DNA of 64,000 bases from Toxoplasma gondii ME49 (GCF_000006565.2 NC_031478.1:2463874-2527873); one strand, 5' to 3'; positions 36,721 through 48,850 are shown, counted from the stretch's first letter. Numbers and translations are program-made. The notes: generated by a model not told the origin, from the letters alone.

Positions 36721-37176
36721 ATGAGTAAAGGAGGTGCAGGTAGAACGTGTCGAAAGCTGCGAGTGCTCGTCTACGCGCTTGTGAGCAGCAGGCAACGTTT
36801 TCCTCAGAGCAGTTCACTTCCCGGATTTCCGCCGAACGCACCACCTGCGTGTCTGTCACAGCCGTTCGAGGAACAGGCCTGGAACGAAAGTGTCTGCTCC
36901 TTTCAGCGCGTTCTTGTCTCGGGCGCTCCTCCGAGTCAGGCAGTTCTTCACGCGAAGCACGTGGACACCGACGGTTTCGGGAGTTGCGAGGTCGTCCTGG
37001 CGGCCCACAGGGACGGCGGGCCTCTCCGACAAGCGACGCACACTGTCGAGCGCGCAGAAAATTGGAGAAGTCCAGGAGTGACGCATCTGGAAATATCCGA
37101 ACGGAAGGAGCGACGTGGCGATGTCTGCCTCTCGGCGAGGCACAGATGTCGAGCAAGCCTTGCTGCAGGCTACTGA
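36721..37176 (+). CDS. Weak ORF (151 aa), unknown
   Basis: The start codon lies in TCTTAAAATGAG, a favourable coccidian context, and the frame stays open for 151 codons (MSKGGAGRTCRKLRVLVYAL...). At least two other frames, one antisense, are also open across the same bases, which weakens the case. No motif or splice partner was found. Confidence 0.2.
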   Translation: MSKGGAGRTCRKLRVLVYALVSSRQRFPQSSSLPGFPPNAPPACLSQPFEEQAWNESVCSFQRVLVSGAPPSQAVLHAKHVDTDGFGSCEVVLAAHRDGGPLRQATHTVERAENWRSPGVTHLEISERKERRGDVCLSARHRCRASLAAGY

Positions 37177-37789
37177 AGCCGAAGAAGCGAGCGTTGCTTC
37201 GCACCTGCACCTCCGTGCGAATGACGACTTTCATCCCTCGCACTCGAGCCGAGGCTAACCCGGGGGGTGAGATGGCAACGGTTCATCGACGCTAGAAACC
37301 GCCACTGGGAGAAATCAGGAAACTGCGCGAGCGCTGTAGTCAGACAGTGAGATGTGCGCAAAAGCTTCACCCTGTTACCGACTCACGTCAGTTCTGCTGG
37401 TTCCGGCGTTCGCTTGATGTACGTTGCTTTGAGCAGTTCCCCGGATGCAGGGAGAGCTGCGCGACCTGCAGAGCGAGACTCTTCTTTCCGGCGTATCTTC
37501 TTTCTTGACGCGAAAATTCAGTGAGCGCTTCGCTTCCACGGATGCTCCCCGAAACAGTTCGCGTCTGAACGCGAATCGAGAAAACCTTGCGGCGCCTTCT
37601 GCCTGGGCAGCCTGCCACCCTGAAGATCATAATTAGAGCGAATCTCTTCCAGCTCTTGGACGTTTAAAAGTGGATACTTCAACTTCACCTGCTTTCGGTG
37701 TAACACCTCAAAATCTAATGCCATCGCAACATTAACAACAATCAGACACAAAAGAAGAAATACCACCCAGACCCCTATAACTATAAACC

Positions 37790-37853
37790 TGTACATATAA
37801 ACATACACCTATACATACATATATATATGTATAGATAGATATAGATATATTAT
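37790..37853. repeat. TA-rich microsatellite
   Basis: Imperfect TA/TATG/TAGA repeats. This is the first of fourteen such tracts between 37.8 and 53.5 kb. Confidence 0.85.
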
Positions 37854-38450
37854 TCTCTTGTTCCGGTGTCGTCCCGCAAACTATTTTTTTTACGCGAGTC
37901 GACCCGTTTTCTGTCGAACTGTTGAGAGATTCTTTTCTCTGCACCTGGCTCTGGTGTCACTCGTGCAGTGCAGCTCCGTCTTCTGGGTCGCGTTCGTCGA
38001 GTGAGTTCCCTACGTTTACATCAACCATCATTTCGGGGGAGGCCGCTCGGAGGCTACTCCCCGTATCAAGTGTGAGACGAAACGGTTTCCTGCGTTCCAC
38101 GTTGTCGCTGCATGTCGGAAAGCAGCTGCGAGTGTATTCCCCTCGTTACGCGTCTTGACCGGCAGCAGAGAGGCGCCGCGTTTCGACCAAGCTCTATCGC
38201 CTCTGCTGAAAAGTCTGTTCAGCAGAAGAGAAGTCGGCCGGAGACGCGCCGGGGAAGACGAGGGCATGAGGAGAGGAGAAGACAGACGAGCGGGAGCGAG
38301 AAGAAGGGGGAGAAAGAGAGAGGAGAGAGAGGTCAAAAGAAGAAACGAAGCGAGTGACACACAGAGATGAAAGAACCTGTTTTCCCCAGCGCTGCCGGTG
38401 TATCGATACACCTCTCTCCTCTCGAGGGTGGCTCTGCGATGTGCCGATTC

Positions 38451-38457
38451 TGCATGC
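38451..38457. promoter_or_regulatory. TGCATGC element upstream of the ESCRT-III gene
   Basis: A single TGCATGC lies about 380 bases before the start codon at 38835, a typical promoter distance in coccidian genes. It could also occur by chance. Confidence 0.35.
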
Positions 38458-38834
38458 GAGCACAGACACACGTCCAAATCTCAGATGTCTTCATCTTTTT
38501 TTGCGGGGAAAAAGAAACAGAGACGCTTTGTTTTCGACGAACCTCTCAACGCACCCTTTGTCGGTGACATCTCGTGGAGAAAGAGGGAGAAAAGGCGTTT
38601 CTCTGCACGAGGAGCCTTCGAATCCGAGCCACAGAGTCGCCTTTCCAGAAGACATTCCAACCCCCCTTTCTCTTCCTTCTCTAATTTCTCTTCTTTCTTC
38701 TCTTTCTCTTCTTTCTCTTGCTTCTCTTCTTTCTTCTCCTTGTCCTCTTTGTCGTGTCTGTTTTCTTCGCTGTCTTTTCTCCCGTTCTTGCTCTTCTGTT
38801 GCTTGATCCTTTTTCGTCCTCACTTTCTTCTGCA

Positions 38835-40860
38835 ATGCCGCATAGGCCAGAGCCTGCGCCTCTCGGCGTCAGGCCATCGGTTCCCGGCTCGTATCGGGAG
38901 TTCGCAAAAGTCAACGGCTTCCTCGAAACGAACCGGCCCCCTTCTTCTTTTTCTCCTTTTTCTCCTCGTCCTTCTCCACCTTCGGCTCTTACGGCCGCTC
39001 TTTCTTCTTCTGTTCCACGGCACTGCCTGCCTGCCTCCTCTGCTCGGAGTTCCCCGTCTTCTTCTCCCGCCTCTGTCACGATTTCTTCTTCCAGAGTACG
39101 CGCGTTTTTGTCTCAGAAATATTCTTCTTTCGTGGGCTAAGGAGAGGTCAACTGAAGAGATCCGAGTGTAGACGCCTCTGCCGGTGCCGACGTCAACCTT
39201 TCTATATACGTCTATCTAAGAACTTAGAGCAATCTATCTCTCTATCCATCGATTTCACCTATCTATTCTGTCTATTCTATCTATTCCATATATATATATA
39301 TATATGTATATGTATATGTTTATGGCTGTGCCGATACCCCCAACTTTGTTTTGTTGAATTATCTCTGCACATTGTCTTGTGTCTATTTTCTTCTTTTTCC
39401 TTCTGGAGCACCGTGCATCGCTTTTTATGGACCCTCATCGTTTCTGTCTCTTCCGCTTCTCGCTGTCACACTTGTTTCGGAGCCTCTTGTTGTCAGCTGT
39501 GTGCGTCTTCGTCGCAATGAGAACGGCAGCGAGGCACCCATCTCTCTTGAGTCTCGAACTTGCTTTTCAATTATGCGTCACGCATTGGTCGCTTCTTGCG
39601 TAATTCTTTGTCTCCTGTCTGCTTTTCTTTCCTCTCTCTATGCTGCGACCTCACAGCAGGAAGAACCTGCAAGATGCGAAGAAGACGCACTCGCTGGCTG
39701 GGGGGGTTCGCCCTCTTCAGGTGTATGTACACCTGAAAACACACCCGAGGATCTGCTGTCGTTTCCAGAGGAGGCGCTAAGCTCCGCAGATCCGATCCTC
39801 CTCGATTTCCTCCAGTGAGCTTCGAGGGAGACAAGCTCTTTCTTTCTTGAGAAAACTCTTCTGTAGGAACTTTACTCGCTTTCACTCTCCTCTTTGCTTT
39901 CCATCTCAAGGAGAGCGCGCAGGCGTAGCGATTACATACTTCTCTGTTATCGTCCCTGAAGGCCCTCACGTACGATACATATGTATATATACATACATAT
40001 ATGTAGAGTGCGTCTGGATTTCTTGATGCCTAACTCTGTGAAGGAATCGATGCAGTGTATACACCCAGGTGTACATATACAGCCAAACGTAGAGGGAGGA
40101 CGCAAATACAGCTGAGGCAGGTCCGCTCTTCACACTGTATAACTCAGGGCACTTTCGACGCATTTGCAGGCGGCGCACCCGTTGCACAACATCTCTTCTT
40201 CTTTCCACATTCACATACTCCATTTGTTGATATATATTTATTTGTTTATATACTTGTATATTTTTATATTTATACACTTGTAGATTTATTTATGTATATA
40301 GTTGCATATCTATCTATCTATCTATATATATATATATGGAGAGAGAGAGACATATATACGTGCATATATGCATGTATATGTTTGTGTGCATAGGTGGTTG
40401 TTTGAGTGCTTTGCCGGATTCGTTCTCAGTCAGAACGCTGCATATTCCAGCTCTGTGTTCGCAGGCATCTCCGTCAGCTGTCTCCTGAGCAGCGGCGCTT
40501 TCTGATGAGCCCATACTTGCCAAGACGCGACAGAACGCCTGCGGCTGAGAAAAGTCCTTTCCAAGAAAGCGCGAAACTCGAATTCTGGAAGCGAGTACGT
40601 ACCGCCTTCGACCGCGAAGCACAGCGAGATGTCCATACACCGCAACGTCGCGCAGCTGCCCGCGCTCGCCAGCCTTTTTCACGAAAAACTTTCGTTTGTT
40701 GGCGACTTTTTGAAGCACGCGAAAAAAGTTCTTAATCGAGTTTCTTGTGCCCTCCGCCAACTCGCAAAGTCACCGAAGTCGCCCTTCGATCGTCTTCGCT
40801 CTTCTCAAAACATACAGACACCTATATACATATACATACATCTACATATATATCTATCTA

Positions 40861-40896
<36 letters not shown>

Positions 40897-43800
40897 TAGA
40901 TATATCAATGATTCATGCGTATGGGGACAGTCGTATACGTAAGGATATATATATATATATATATATATATGCATTTGTATATGTATGTGAAGGTGCGTGA
41001 GCAGAGGAGCTTTGAATGTGAGCGTGATGTCAAGAGCTCTGCGTTTGGTTTTAGGCTTGCGACGCGCTTTGCCGGCTTCGCGGAAGTCCGTTTTTTTCTT
41101 CGGCTGCTCTCGCGCGGTTGCTGCCTTCTCTTCTGGGCGCTGCCGCTTGCCCCTGGTCTCTCATGGGTAGGCGGCGGCGGAAAAAAATTCCGTAGAAAAA
41201 GGAAAAAAAAAGCAAAGAAAAAGCAAACAAAAAGGAGAGAAAAAGGAAAGAAAAAGGTAGGCGTCTCCGACCCAAACAGCGGGAAGCGAAGGCGAGACGA
41301 GGCACCGGACGGCCAGAGCTGGGGAGACGCGGGGCTTGGACATTTTTATGAGTCAACCAAAGTCTGGCGAGCCAGAAAAACCTGCAGATAAGAAACGGCA
41401 CAGCGAGCAAGCGTTGTCCCGAGCGTTGATTTGGTCTCCTCAGGACAACTCTGATTTTCGTCATTTTTTTCAGATCCACAGCGACTCCTCGACGGTCTCT
41501 GCTCTTCGGGGGCTGTGCAAAGAGCGAGAGAGTTGCGACAAGTCTACCTCGCGACTGTGAGACAGGCGTCTCAGGAGGCACAAGAGATGAAGACAGGAAG
41601 ACGCGCAGAAAAGAAATGTCGAACGATGTTTCAGTCTTCCTCAGGCAATCAAGCACCTGCCCCTCAGCGCGCTTCTCCTCTCTCGCCCTCTCGTCCTCAG
41701 TCTCCATCTCCACCCTCGCAGCCGACCTTGTCGTCACAGTCTGCGAGTCCTTCTTTCTCTGCTTCTCCCTCTTCTGCTCCTCCTCTCTCCGCTTCTTCCT
41801 CCTCTTCGTCCTCTCTTTCTCCTTTCTCTTTGTTTTCTTCTTGGTGTTCTGCCTCTCTCTGGCTGGAGAAGGCTGGACCTGTGTGCCAGCGTATGTACAC
41901 TCAAGTAGACAGGGTAGCCCAAGCTGCGATCGCTTCTGTTTTCCAGAAGCTGCGACAGACGCATGGAGGCGAGGGAGAAGGGAGTTTCGGCAGTGTCAGG
42001 ACTCGCAAGAGACGCAGAGAAGACGAGAAGAAGCGACAGCTGGAAGAGGAGACAGAGGAAGGCGGCGAATACATTTGTGTAGCAGCAATGGAGGTACAGG
42101 TCTCTTCAAACACTGCGAAACGCAAGTGCTTGAAAACGCTTTTCGAGCTTGTCCTGTGGTGCCAGAGGCACCAGAGCTGCCTCCATTTGCTCTCTTTGCA
42201 TGCATCTTCGGTAGTCATGTCTCGGCGTCCATACACCGCGTCTACTTCAGTCCTACATACATATGCATACACTTACATACACGTATATACATATATATAT
42301 ATATATATATGTAGGTGTATGGATGGTAACAGACGCGTCTTTAAAGACGACAAAGAAGATATGTGCGCGCGGTCCCCTGCTGCGTCGTCGCTCTTTGCGT
42401 GGAGAGAATTCCTTTCTTTTCTTTAGAGCAGTGAAGATGGTGTCCAGAACAGAGAGCGATTTCGAAGAAAGTGCAACTCGCAGTTTTGCCTCGTTTGCGT
42501 TTCTTACCAGGAACCAACAGAGCCTTTTCGACTTTTCCCTCAGACAGAGGAGACTCGTTTCCTCCCAAAGTGACACTGTCTCTGATGGGTGCAAAGATTG
42601 AAGATGACGGTTTTCTTCGCGTCGTTCAATGCACTGTGGGCGAAGCATGCTTTTGAGTTTCGCCGCTTGTTTCCAAGAGTTTATCCATCCGCGAAAACTG
42701 TAGAACACCCCCAAGCAGTTGAACTGTTCGACTGTTTTTCTTCGTCTTTGCAGGAACTGACAGCTGAGTTCGTTCGCTGGCTGCGGACTTCCGCGGCGTC
42801 GCGGGAAGCCAGTTTACTCGTGAGTGCGATTTCAGGTTCGAGAAAAGAGGAGAAGAAGGAAAAAACGAACGGGAGGCGACGCGACCGAGGGATTCAGAAG
42901 AGGAAGAAGCGAAAGAGGAGAGGAAGGGGAGAGGAAGAGATCGCAGCTGTGTGGAGAGAAGAGGAAAGCATTTGCTGTGAGAAAACGAATCCGAAATTCC
43001 CTGTGGGACTGTGGCGGTTTCGTTCGACTTTTCTTCCTTCTGTTCCCCGCCCCTCGCTGGAGCGCAGACGCGTTCGTGCGACCTTTTGCGTTTTTCGCGT
43101 TTGTGTGGGTTCTCGCTGATTCTCGCGCGTGCGTCTTCAGGAAGAAGAAGACAGCCTGCATGCAGAAGGCGAGAGAACGACAGAGAGAACAACTTTTCTC
43201 TTAGCTGAGCAGAGTCTGTTGTCTTTCTGGACAACTCGCGAGCTCGCCGAGGTGAGACAAAGGAGGAAAAGGAACATCGAAAGACGAAAGTTCAATCCCA
43301 AATCTCCGCGCCGGCTGCCTGCATTTCTTGAAAGTCTCGCGCTGTCTCGTTTTCACGCTCGTATCGACTCCCCTGTGTCCACACAACTTCCTAAAATGCC
43401 GTGTGCATGCACAGATACATACCTAGATAGATATGTATGCATGCATATATATAAATAAACAATAAATAATAAATAAATAATAAATATATATATATATATA
43501 TATTTGTATTTTTGTAGGTGTGTGTCACCGGGCGATATCCTCGAGGATACGCATGGCTCCTGCCTGTGTCAGGTGGAGCTGCGTGTGAGTTCGCTGAACG
43601 TTTCGCGTTTCCTCTTAGGTTTCGTTTTCCGTTGTTTGCGCGGTTGCATGCTCTCTGGAGAAGCAGAAGCCTTCTGACAGATGGGCGCGCGTTTCCATCA
43701 AGTCGCGAGGGCGCCTCTGCTTCTCTGTCTTTTTCTCGATGCCTGCATAAGAAATGAGGGAATCCGAGGAGAGAAAATGTTTCAACTGGACAACGAGCAG

Positions 43801-46800
43801 AACAAACCTGAAAAGAAATCGACATGTGTGGCAGCAGGCAGATGATCCTGCGGCAAAGAGAACAAGAGGAAAGTTGACAGATTCAGTACCTTCTTTTTTC
43901 TCTCTCTCCTCCATTTTTTCCGCTGTCATTTCGCTGCTGTCTCCCTTCTGCCTTCTCTCCTCTCTCTTCCCTTCAATCAGGACTCCAGCTCTTCCACTCT
44001 CCCTTTCTCCGTACAGTGCTTTCTAGGCTACCTTCTCAGTCGTTCTTCGTCTTCTTTTTTTTCTCCTCTCTCTGCTTCTTCGTCCTCTGCCTCCGCCAGT
44101 CTGCGTGCGAGTTTGTGTGTTCTGCCGACTTCGTCGATATGGCCTGCCGCTTCGCCTTCTTCCGACCGACGAGGAGAGGCGAGCGAGGACGAAAGCCTCT
44201 CGACCGCGCGAGGACCTGCGGCGCAGGAGGGCAGGGCCGGGACTGCCTGGCGTCGGCTGTTTCCTTGGCTGCTGCGGAAGTCTCGCGAGGAGCGCGCACA
44301 AGACGACGGGGGCGCCGTCGGCTTTCTGAAAATCGTGAAGTTCTCCTTTGCCCGACACAGCGAAGCGACGGTGAGGCTCGCAAAGAGCAGAGAGACAGGG
44401 CGCGACGAGGATTCAGGGAGAGCGAACAAGACGAGAATCCCGCGCCGAGTGCCAGAAGGAAGGTGGAACCGGGAAGAGAAAGTGGAAAACGGCAATGGAA
44501 AGAAGCAGAAGAAAGCCGCAGAAGAGAGAAGAGGAACTTACACCGAAACACGACTGTCTCAAAGTGGAAAACAGGGAAAAAGAAGTAAACCGCGTGGATG
44601 AAGGTGAACAAGAAGGTGAACAAGAAGGTGAACAAGAAGGTGAACAAGGAAAGGAAAGCAAGACTTGAGTCCGTGACGACTACGTGAAGACGAACTGAGG
44701 ATTAAGAGACGGCGAGGGCTTTCAGGGCGTCGAGCGGCTCAGAAGGTCCGAAGGGTGTGCGAAAGGCAACTTTTTCGAGGAATGTCGACGAGCTGCGCGT
44801 TGAACTTTGCACCGTTTAGAGTGGGAAAAGGATCTATTTCATTCGGAGAGAAAGATACCTGTTTCGGCGGGGCGTCGCTACGCGAAAGAGCCTTGGTCTC
44901 TGAAGACTCGGACGGTTCAGACAGGGCGGAAAACGAGCGTCTCTGAGGAGACGTCTGAAACACCAGTGAAGAATCGTAGCCCTTTGTCTCCCTTCCTCCT
45001 ATATGTTTCTTTCTCCGTGGAACTGCGTGCGTTGTTTCGATTTTTTCAACTCTGCGCAGATCACGGAAACGGAGAAGAGCCAAGCGCTCTGTCGATACGC
45101 GGCGCAGCAGCTGAAGGCATCGGCAGATCGACTGAGAGACAAGTGAGGAAGGCGGTCTCGAAGGATTCACTTTTCCGGTGTCTGCAGCATGCTTTCTCCC
45201 GCTCGTTTTCTTCCGCTCGCACTCTCTTCTCTCAAAAGTCCTCTCTCTCCCTGTTGCCGTTTTCCTCCTCGCCCGTGCGATTTTCTTTTCTCTCGTCGCT
45301 GCCCCCTCTTCCTTCGTCTCTCCTCTGCCTTCTCTTCTTTCTGCTCTCTCTTCCTTCCCTTCGGCCTCCTTCCGTTGTCTCTTCTTTCGCTTATGTTTTC
45401 GCTTCTGGCCATCTCGTGTCTCGACCTCTTTCTTTTCTCTCTCTCTCTGCACATGCGTTTTGCGGCGCAGTGACTCGTCGCCAGCCTCGCCTCTCGCTCG
45501 GAGGAGGAGGAAGGCTCCAACTCCCGCTCTGCTCTCTTCTCTTTTCTCGCTTTTTTAGGATCGCCCACCTCCGACAGGAGGCGCTTGCGGCTGCGCGAGC
45601 TGGCGACCGCAAAAGTGAGGAGAACTGCTTCTGGAAAATGGAAAGAGAGTTCTCGCCGAGACACAGTCAAGCGTTCGAAAAAGAAATCGAATCTTCTGGA
45701 AGAATGTAAAGAGCTCCTGTTTTTGCTTGTCAATTCGTTCCACCCGTTTTCGAGTTCGGTGCTCTGTCCGGTCCGCGACGTTGCGCGAGCTTGAGGGTGA
45801 CAGAGGCTTGCTCCTCCAGACGTTTCGGACCCGCAGATTCATTCGAAGGAAAACACAATTTCCAACTCTCCTTGCTTCTGTTCGGAATGAAAACTGCCGC
45901 TTTCGACTTCTGAATTTTCTCAGCGGCGGGGCATCTTCTTCGCTTCCTCAAACAGGTGGAAGGACGGCGAGACGAAGTTGAGCTTCTGCTCTTGCAGGTT
46001 CGTCGCCTTTCCCTACCTCTGTCTCGCGTGATCAGAGCTTGCCGAAGATGTAGACGGAGAAAGAGGGGATAGGGAAGTGGAGCAGGAAGAGGAAGAAAGA
46101 GATGAGTGAAAAGGCGATGGTCGAGGGTGGGGCGGTGGTGTCGGAGGAGAGATTTTCTGAGTATTTTCTGCGAAACTCAGTCACTCTTTTCTTTCTTTCC
46201 CTCGACTGAGCTCCCGACGTTTATTCAGTTTCTTCTTCTTCCCCTGCGACGCCTCTCTCCTTGCCTCTCGCCCCTGCTCTCTTCCGTTTTTTGTGTATTC
46301 GCTTTCCTCTTCTTCCACCCTCGATCTGCTTCCCTCCACGGCACTGTTTTTCGTTCGCTGAAAAGCTTTCACCCGTTCTCTCGGCTGTGAGTCTCTGCCT
46401 CCTCCACGTTGTCTGCTTCTGCGTCTTCTCGAGTCGCGACTCGACCTTGTTCTCGACTTTCTTTTGGCCTGCCTTCCGTTTCGCCGACCTGTTCTCCCCC
46501 CGTCTGCGCCTCTGGTTCCATCACGCCATCGATCTCCCGCTTTCTGCGTGCGTCCTTTTCCAGCTCGAAAACTGTCTGGGCCGCCAGGCTCGCATGCGGT
46601 CCATGAGCGTCGTCGCAGACACTCTCGCTGGAAACGAGCAAGTTCTGAAACTTCACAAAAGGTGAGGTTTGCGTCTGTGGCAAAGGCGACGAGTTGCTCG
46701 CAATCCACGCGTACTCCTCTCCGCGCATGCACACGCAAAGCCTCTCTCCAGGCTCTAGCGAGGAGCTCTGTTCATTCGTTTCCTTCGCCTTCTCAGCACC

Positions 46801-48417
46801 CCCATGTCTGGGCACACCCTTCTTCCTGCAAATCTCTGGAAAAATGCTCAATCGTGGTGTGTGTGCCTGCGCTCCTCAGACGTGGATCCTCTAACGGGGG
46901 CTGCCGAACTTTCCATCGTTTTGGGTCCTCCACGATGCTGTCTGTAGACGAACCTTTCTCAAGACTCTCAGGAGATCCGTGTGAGGGGGAGACAAGGATG
47001 TTCGTGCAAATGCACATGCAACTGTCTGTCGATGTATGGCCGTTCGCGGGAGTGTCTGTGTGAGTTTGCATGCGCCTGGATGCCTGTGTGTCACCGAACA
47101 TGCATAGGCGCTTCCACACGGAGCTGCGTGCATGCTGATCACATGTCGGTCTGCTCTAAATATAAACATATTTAGATGCTTTTCCGACTGCTCTTTTTCT
47201 TGCGTTCGTCGGTCTCTTTACGGCGTTTCGCTCCCTTTCTCAGAAACAGCGCTGCGCTTCTGGGCGTCGCGCCGGAGACGCTGGAGACGGCGATCGCAGA
47301 CACACGAGATGCGCAGGAGAAACTTCAACGCGCGGCCGACGCCTTTCGAGTCTTCGCTTCCCCCGGTGTCCCTCCACAGGTAGAAACAGCGAAAAAAGGA
47401 AAAAAAGAAAAAAAGGAAAAAAAAGTGGATCGAAAGTCATTCATCAAGTGCCACTCACGCACACATTCGCGTCTCCACGTGTGTGTGCAATTCAAAATAC
47501 AAATAAATATATATATTTATAGATATTTTTACATATTTATATATATTTATATATATATATATATATGCATATGGGTGTGCGTCCTCGTGACGCTTCGGCG
47601 GTTGAGGTTTTGGGTATGGACTCGCTGGATGCATGCGTAGGTCTATCTCTGTATTTATAAATAAGTGTATAAATAGATTTGTTTCAGCTTTGCTTCGGGT
47701 GAACAAGGCCATCCTTTTTCCAAGCGTCTGTAGAGTGCGTTCGACTTCTTCCGTCGTCTCCATTTGTCGGAGGCAAGAAATGAGGAACGAGTTTCCATAG
47801 TCTTTTTGAAGGCACAGAGAAGTCCGGAGTTTGCCGAACGTTGACTCGAAAACAGAGAACATTCTCGAAAAGTTTGGAACGCGCTCGAAGTGACTAGCAT
47901 CTCAAGTCCCTCAGGAGGTCCATGAGGAGTGGAGACAACTGTGCTTCTGCAGACGGACGACGCGCTGAACTCAGAGTTGGAGGACCTCGAGAGAAGAGCG
48001 CTGGAAGAGAAAACAGCTTCTCTCCTCTCAACGCTGCCGGCAGTTCCGCATGCACTGTCTCCTCTCTCGCTGTCGCCGCGGCCCGCCTCTCCTCGCAAAG
48101 TGTCTCCGTTTCTCCCTCGCGTCGCTCGGCTGGCGAATCGCAAGGCGCGAGTGGAACAGACTGAGAGAAACATTCCTGTCCAGAGGCGTACCAATTTATC
48201 TTGCTCTGCTCTGCGGAGACAGGTCTCGAGCTACCGCCCGCAGCGCCGGAAAACGCATGTCTACCACCCGTCTCCTCGTCTATCGAAACACAACCAATCA
48301 CCTCTTCCTTCTGCTCTTGCTTCTCCTCCTCCTGCTTCTCTCGCTTCTGCGTTGCGGCATCCTCCCGTCTTCATCGGGGAGGGGGCGCAGGAATGTCCTC
48401 TTGGCAGCTGTGGCTAG
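38835..48417 (+). CDS. ESCRT-III protein with Snf7 domain, CHMP7-like
   Basis: ESCRT-III proteins polymerise on membranes; CHMP7 couples an N-terminal winged-helix region to a Snf7 core. Exons in phase: 38835-39095, 39657-39814, 40465-40598 (or 40594), 41474-42093 (or from 41482), 42754-42819, 43141-43251, a middle exon ending at 44370 whose start is uncertain (44100 is a good acceptor), 45060-45142, 45559-45614, 45924-45997, 46564-46661, 47244-47379 and 47953-48417. The Snf7 core spans the exons from 45060: KSQALCRYAAQQLKASADRL, IAHLRQEALAAARAGDRK, FLKQVEGRRDEVELLLLQ, LENCLGRQARMRSMSVVADT, then LLGVAPETLETAIADTRDAQ. The preceding exon ends with GFLKIVKF, similar to the segment joining the winged helix to Snf7 in CHMP7. 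The N-terminal 400 or so residues include FWKR, EFVRWL and SFWTTRELAE helical blocks plus a Ser/Pro-rich stretch (41650-41870) that could be a retained intron. The last exon holds a partly MIM1-like helix (ELEDLERRALEE). The extent of the 3' end is uncertain. Confidence 0.8.
39261..39320. repeat. ATCT/TA microsatellite
   Basis: Tetranucleotide TCTA repeats grade into (TA)n within intron 1 of the ESCRT-III gene. Confidence 0.85.
39975..40006. repeat. TA-rich microsatellite
   Basis: Imperfect TA/TACA repeats in intron 2 of the ESCRT-III gene. Confidence 0.75.
40229..40381. repeat. Compound TA/TCTA/GA microsatellite
   Basis: About 150 bases of TA-rich repeat ending in (TCTA)4, (TA)n and a short (GA)n run, about 80 bases before the exon at 40465. 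Confidence 0.85.
40822..40987. repeat. Two adjacent (TA)n microsatellites
   Basis: (TCTA)n(TA)n at 40822-40905 and a second (TA)n at 40944-40987, both in the intron before exon 41474. Confidence 0.9.
42253..42314. repeat. TA-rich microsatellite
   Basis: TACA repeats run into (TA)n within the intron following 42093. Confidence 0.85.
43434..43510. repeat. TAAA/TA microsatellite
   Basis: AATAA/TAAA repeats run into (TA)n within the intron following 43251. Confidence 0.85.
44601..44650 (+). repeat. 12-base tandem repeat, about four copies
   Basis: Four near-perfect copies of ggtgaacaagaa lie in the intron following the exon that ends at 44370. Each copy contains a gtgaac pentamer-like pseudo-donor. 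Confidence 0.85.
47496..47570. repeat. TA-rich microsatellite
   Basis: TAAA/TATT repeats grade into (TA)n in the last intron of the ESCRT-III gene. Confidence 0.85.
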
Positions 48418-48610
48418 GAAAGAGGCACAGTGTCGAGGAAAGAAGCGAACTCGAGACGAAAACCAAGCACTTGACGCACTCGGAACTCTCCAGGATTTTT
48501 TCTTCTCTTTACCTGCACCTGTCGATCTGCTTTTCTGGCCGTCTCGCGCATGTGCCTGTCTATCTAGCGACTTCTCTCTCGCTCTCAGTCCAAGAATCCA
48601 GATGTTTTTC

Positions 48611-48646
<36 letters not shown>

Positions 48647-48669
48647 TGTATATATATATATATATATAC
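48611..48669. repeat. (TA)n microsatellite
   Basis: Near-perfect TA/TATG repeat downstream of the ESCRT-III stop codon. Confidence 0.9.
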
Positions 48670-48850
48670 AGCGACTCCCTTGTATAAATGGAGTTTTATG
48701 TCTACGTGCTTCCGTCTCTCTTTGTCTTGAGCCCCTCTACACACAGTGAAGTATTTGAAAAAGGAGAACTTTCCTGTGAGTTCCTCGCTGAACATGTAAA
48801 TGCAGAGTGTCCTTTGCAGATAAATAGTGGATGTTGTCAGGTACGCAGGT

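Larger units (their letters stand above)
34705..38834. other. Intergenic stretch with only weak ORFs
   Basis: This holds the AP2 3' flank and the 5' region of the ESCRT-III gene. A (GT)n run lies at 34775-34793. Good acceptor-like sites (TTTTTTTGCAG before 35439 and before 35750) suggest processed transcripts, but I could not link exons in phase. A 100-base CT-rich tract (about 38658-38755) and a TGCATGC at 38451-38457 precede the ESCRT-III start codon. Two weak ORFs are listed separately. Confidence 0.4.

Noticed and set aside
36716..37243. 175-aa minus-strand ORF
   Set aside because: It overlaps a plus-strand frame of similar quality, and neither shows a domain. No minus-strand splice sites support it.
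39571..39818. ORF beginning MRHALVASCVILCLLSAF with a signal-peptide-like start
   Set aside because: The hydrophobic part is the pyrimidine-rich 3' end of an intron. The real exon begins at 39657 and joins the 38835-39095 exon and the 40465 exon in phase.
41616..42314. 232-aa plus-strand ORF rich in Phe, Leu and Ser
   Set aside because: It is a second frame over the same CT-rich tract. The frame starting at 41474 carries the blocks that join flanking exons in phase.
45167..45733. 188-aa minus-strand ORF rich in Arg, Lys and Glu
   Set aside because: It is antisense to a pyrimidine-rich intron and the Snf7 exon at 45559. Purine-rich complements lack stop codons by composition.
48613..48669. 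Possible transposon terminal repeat in the palindromic TA tract
   Set aside because: The symmetry comes from simple TA/TATG repetition. There are no flanking inverted repeats, target duplications or transposase-like frames.
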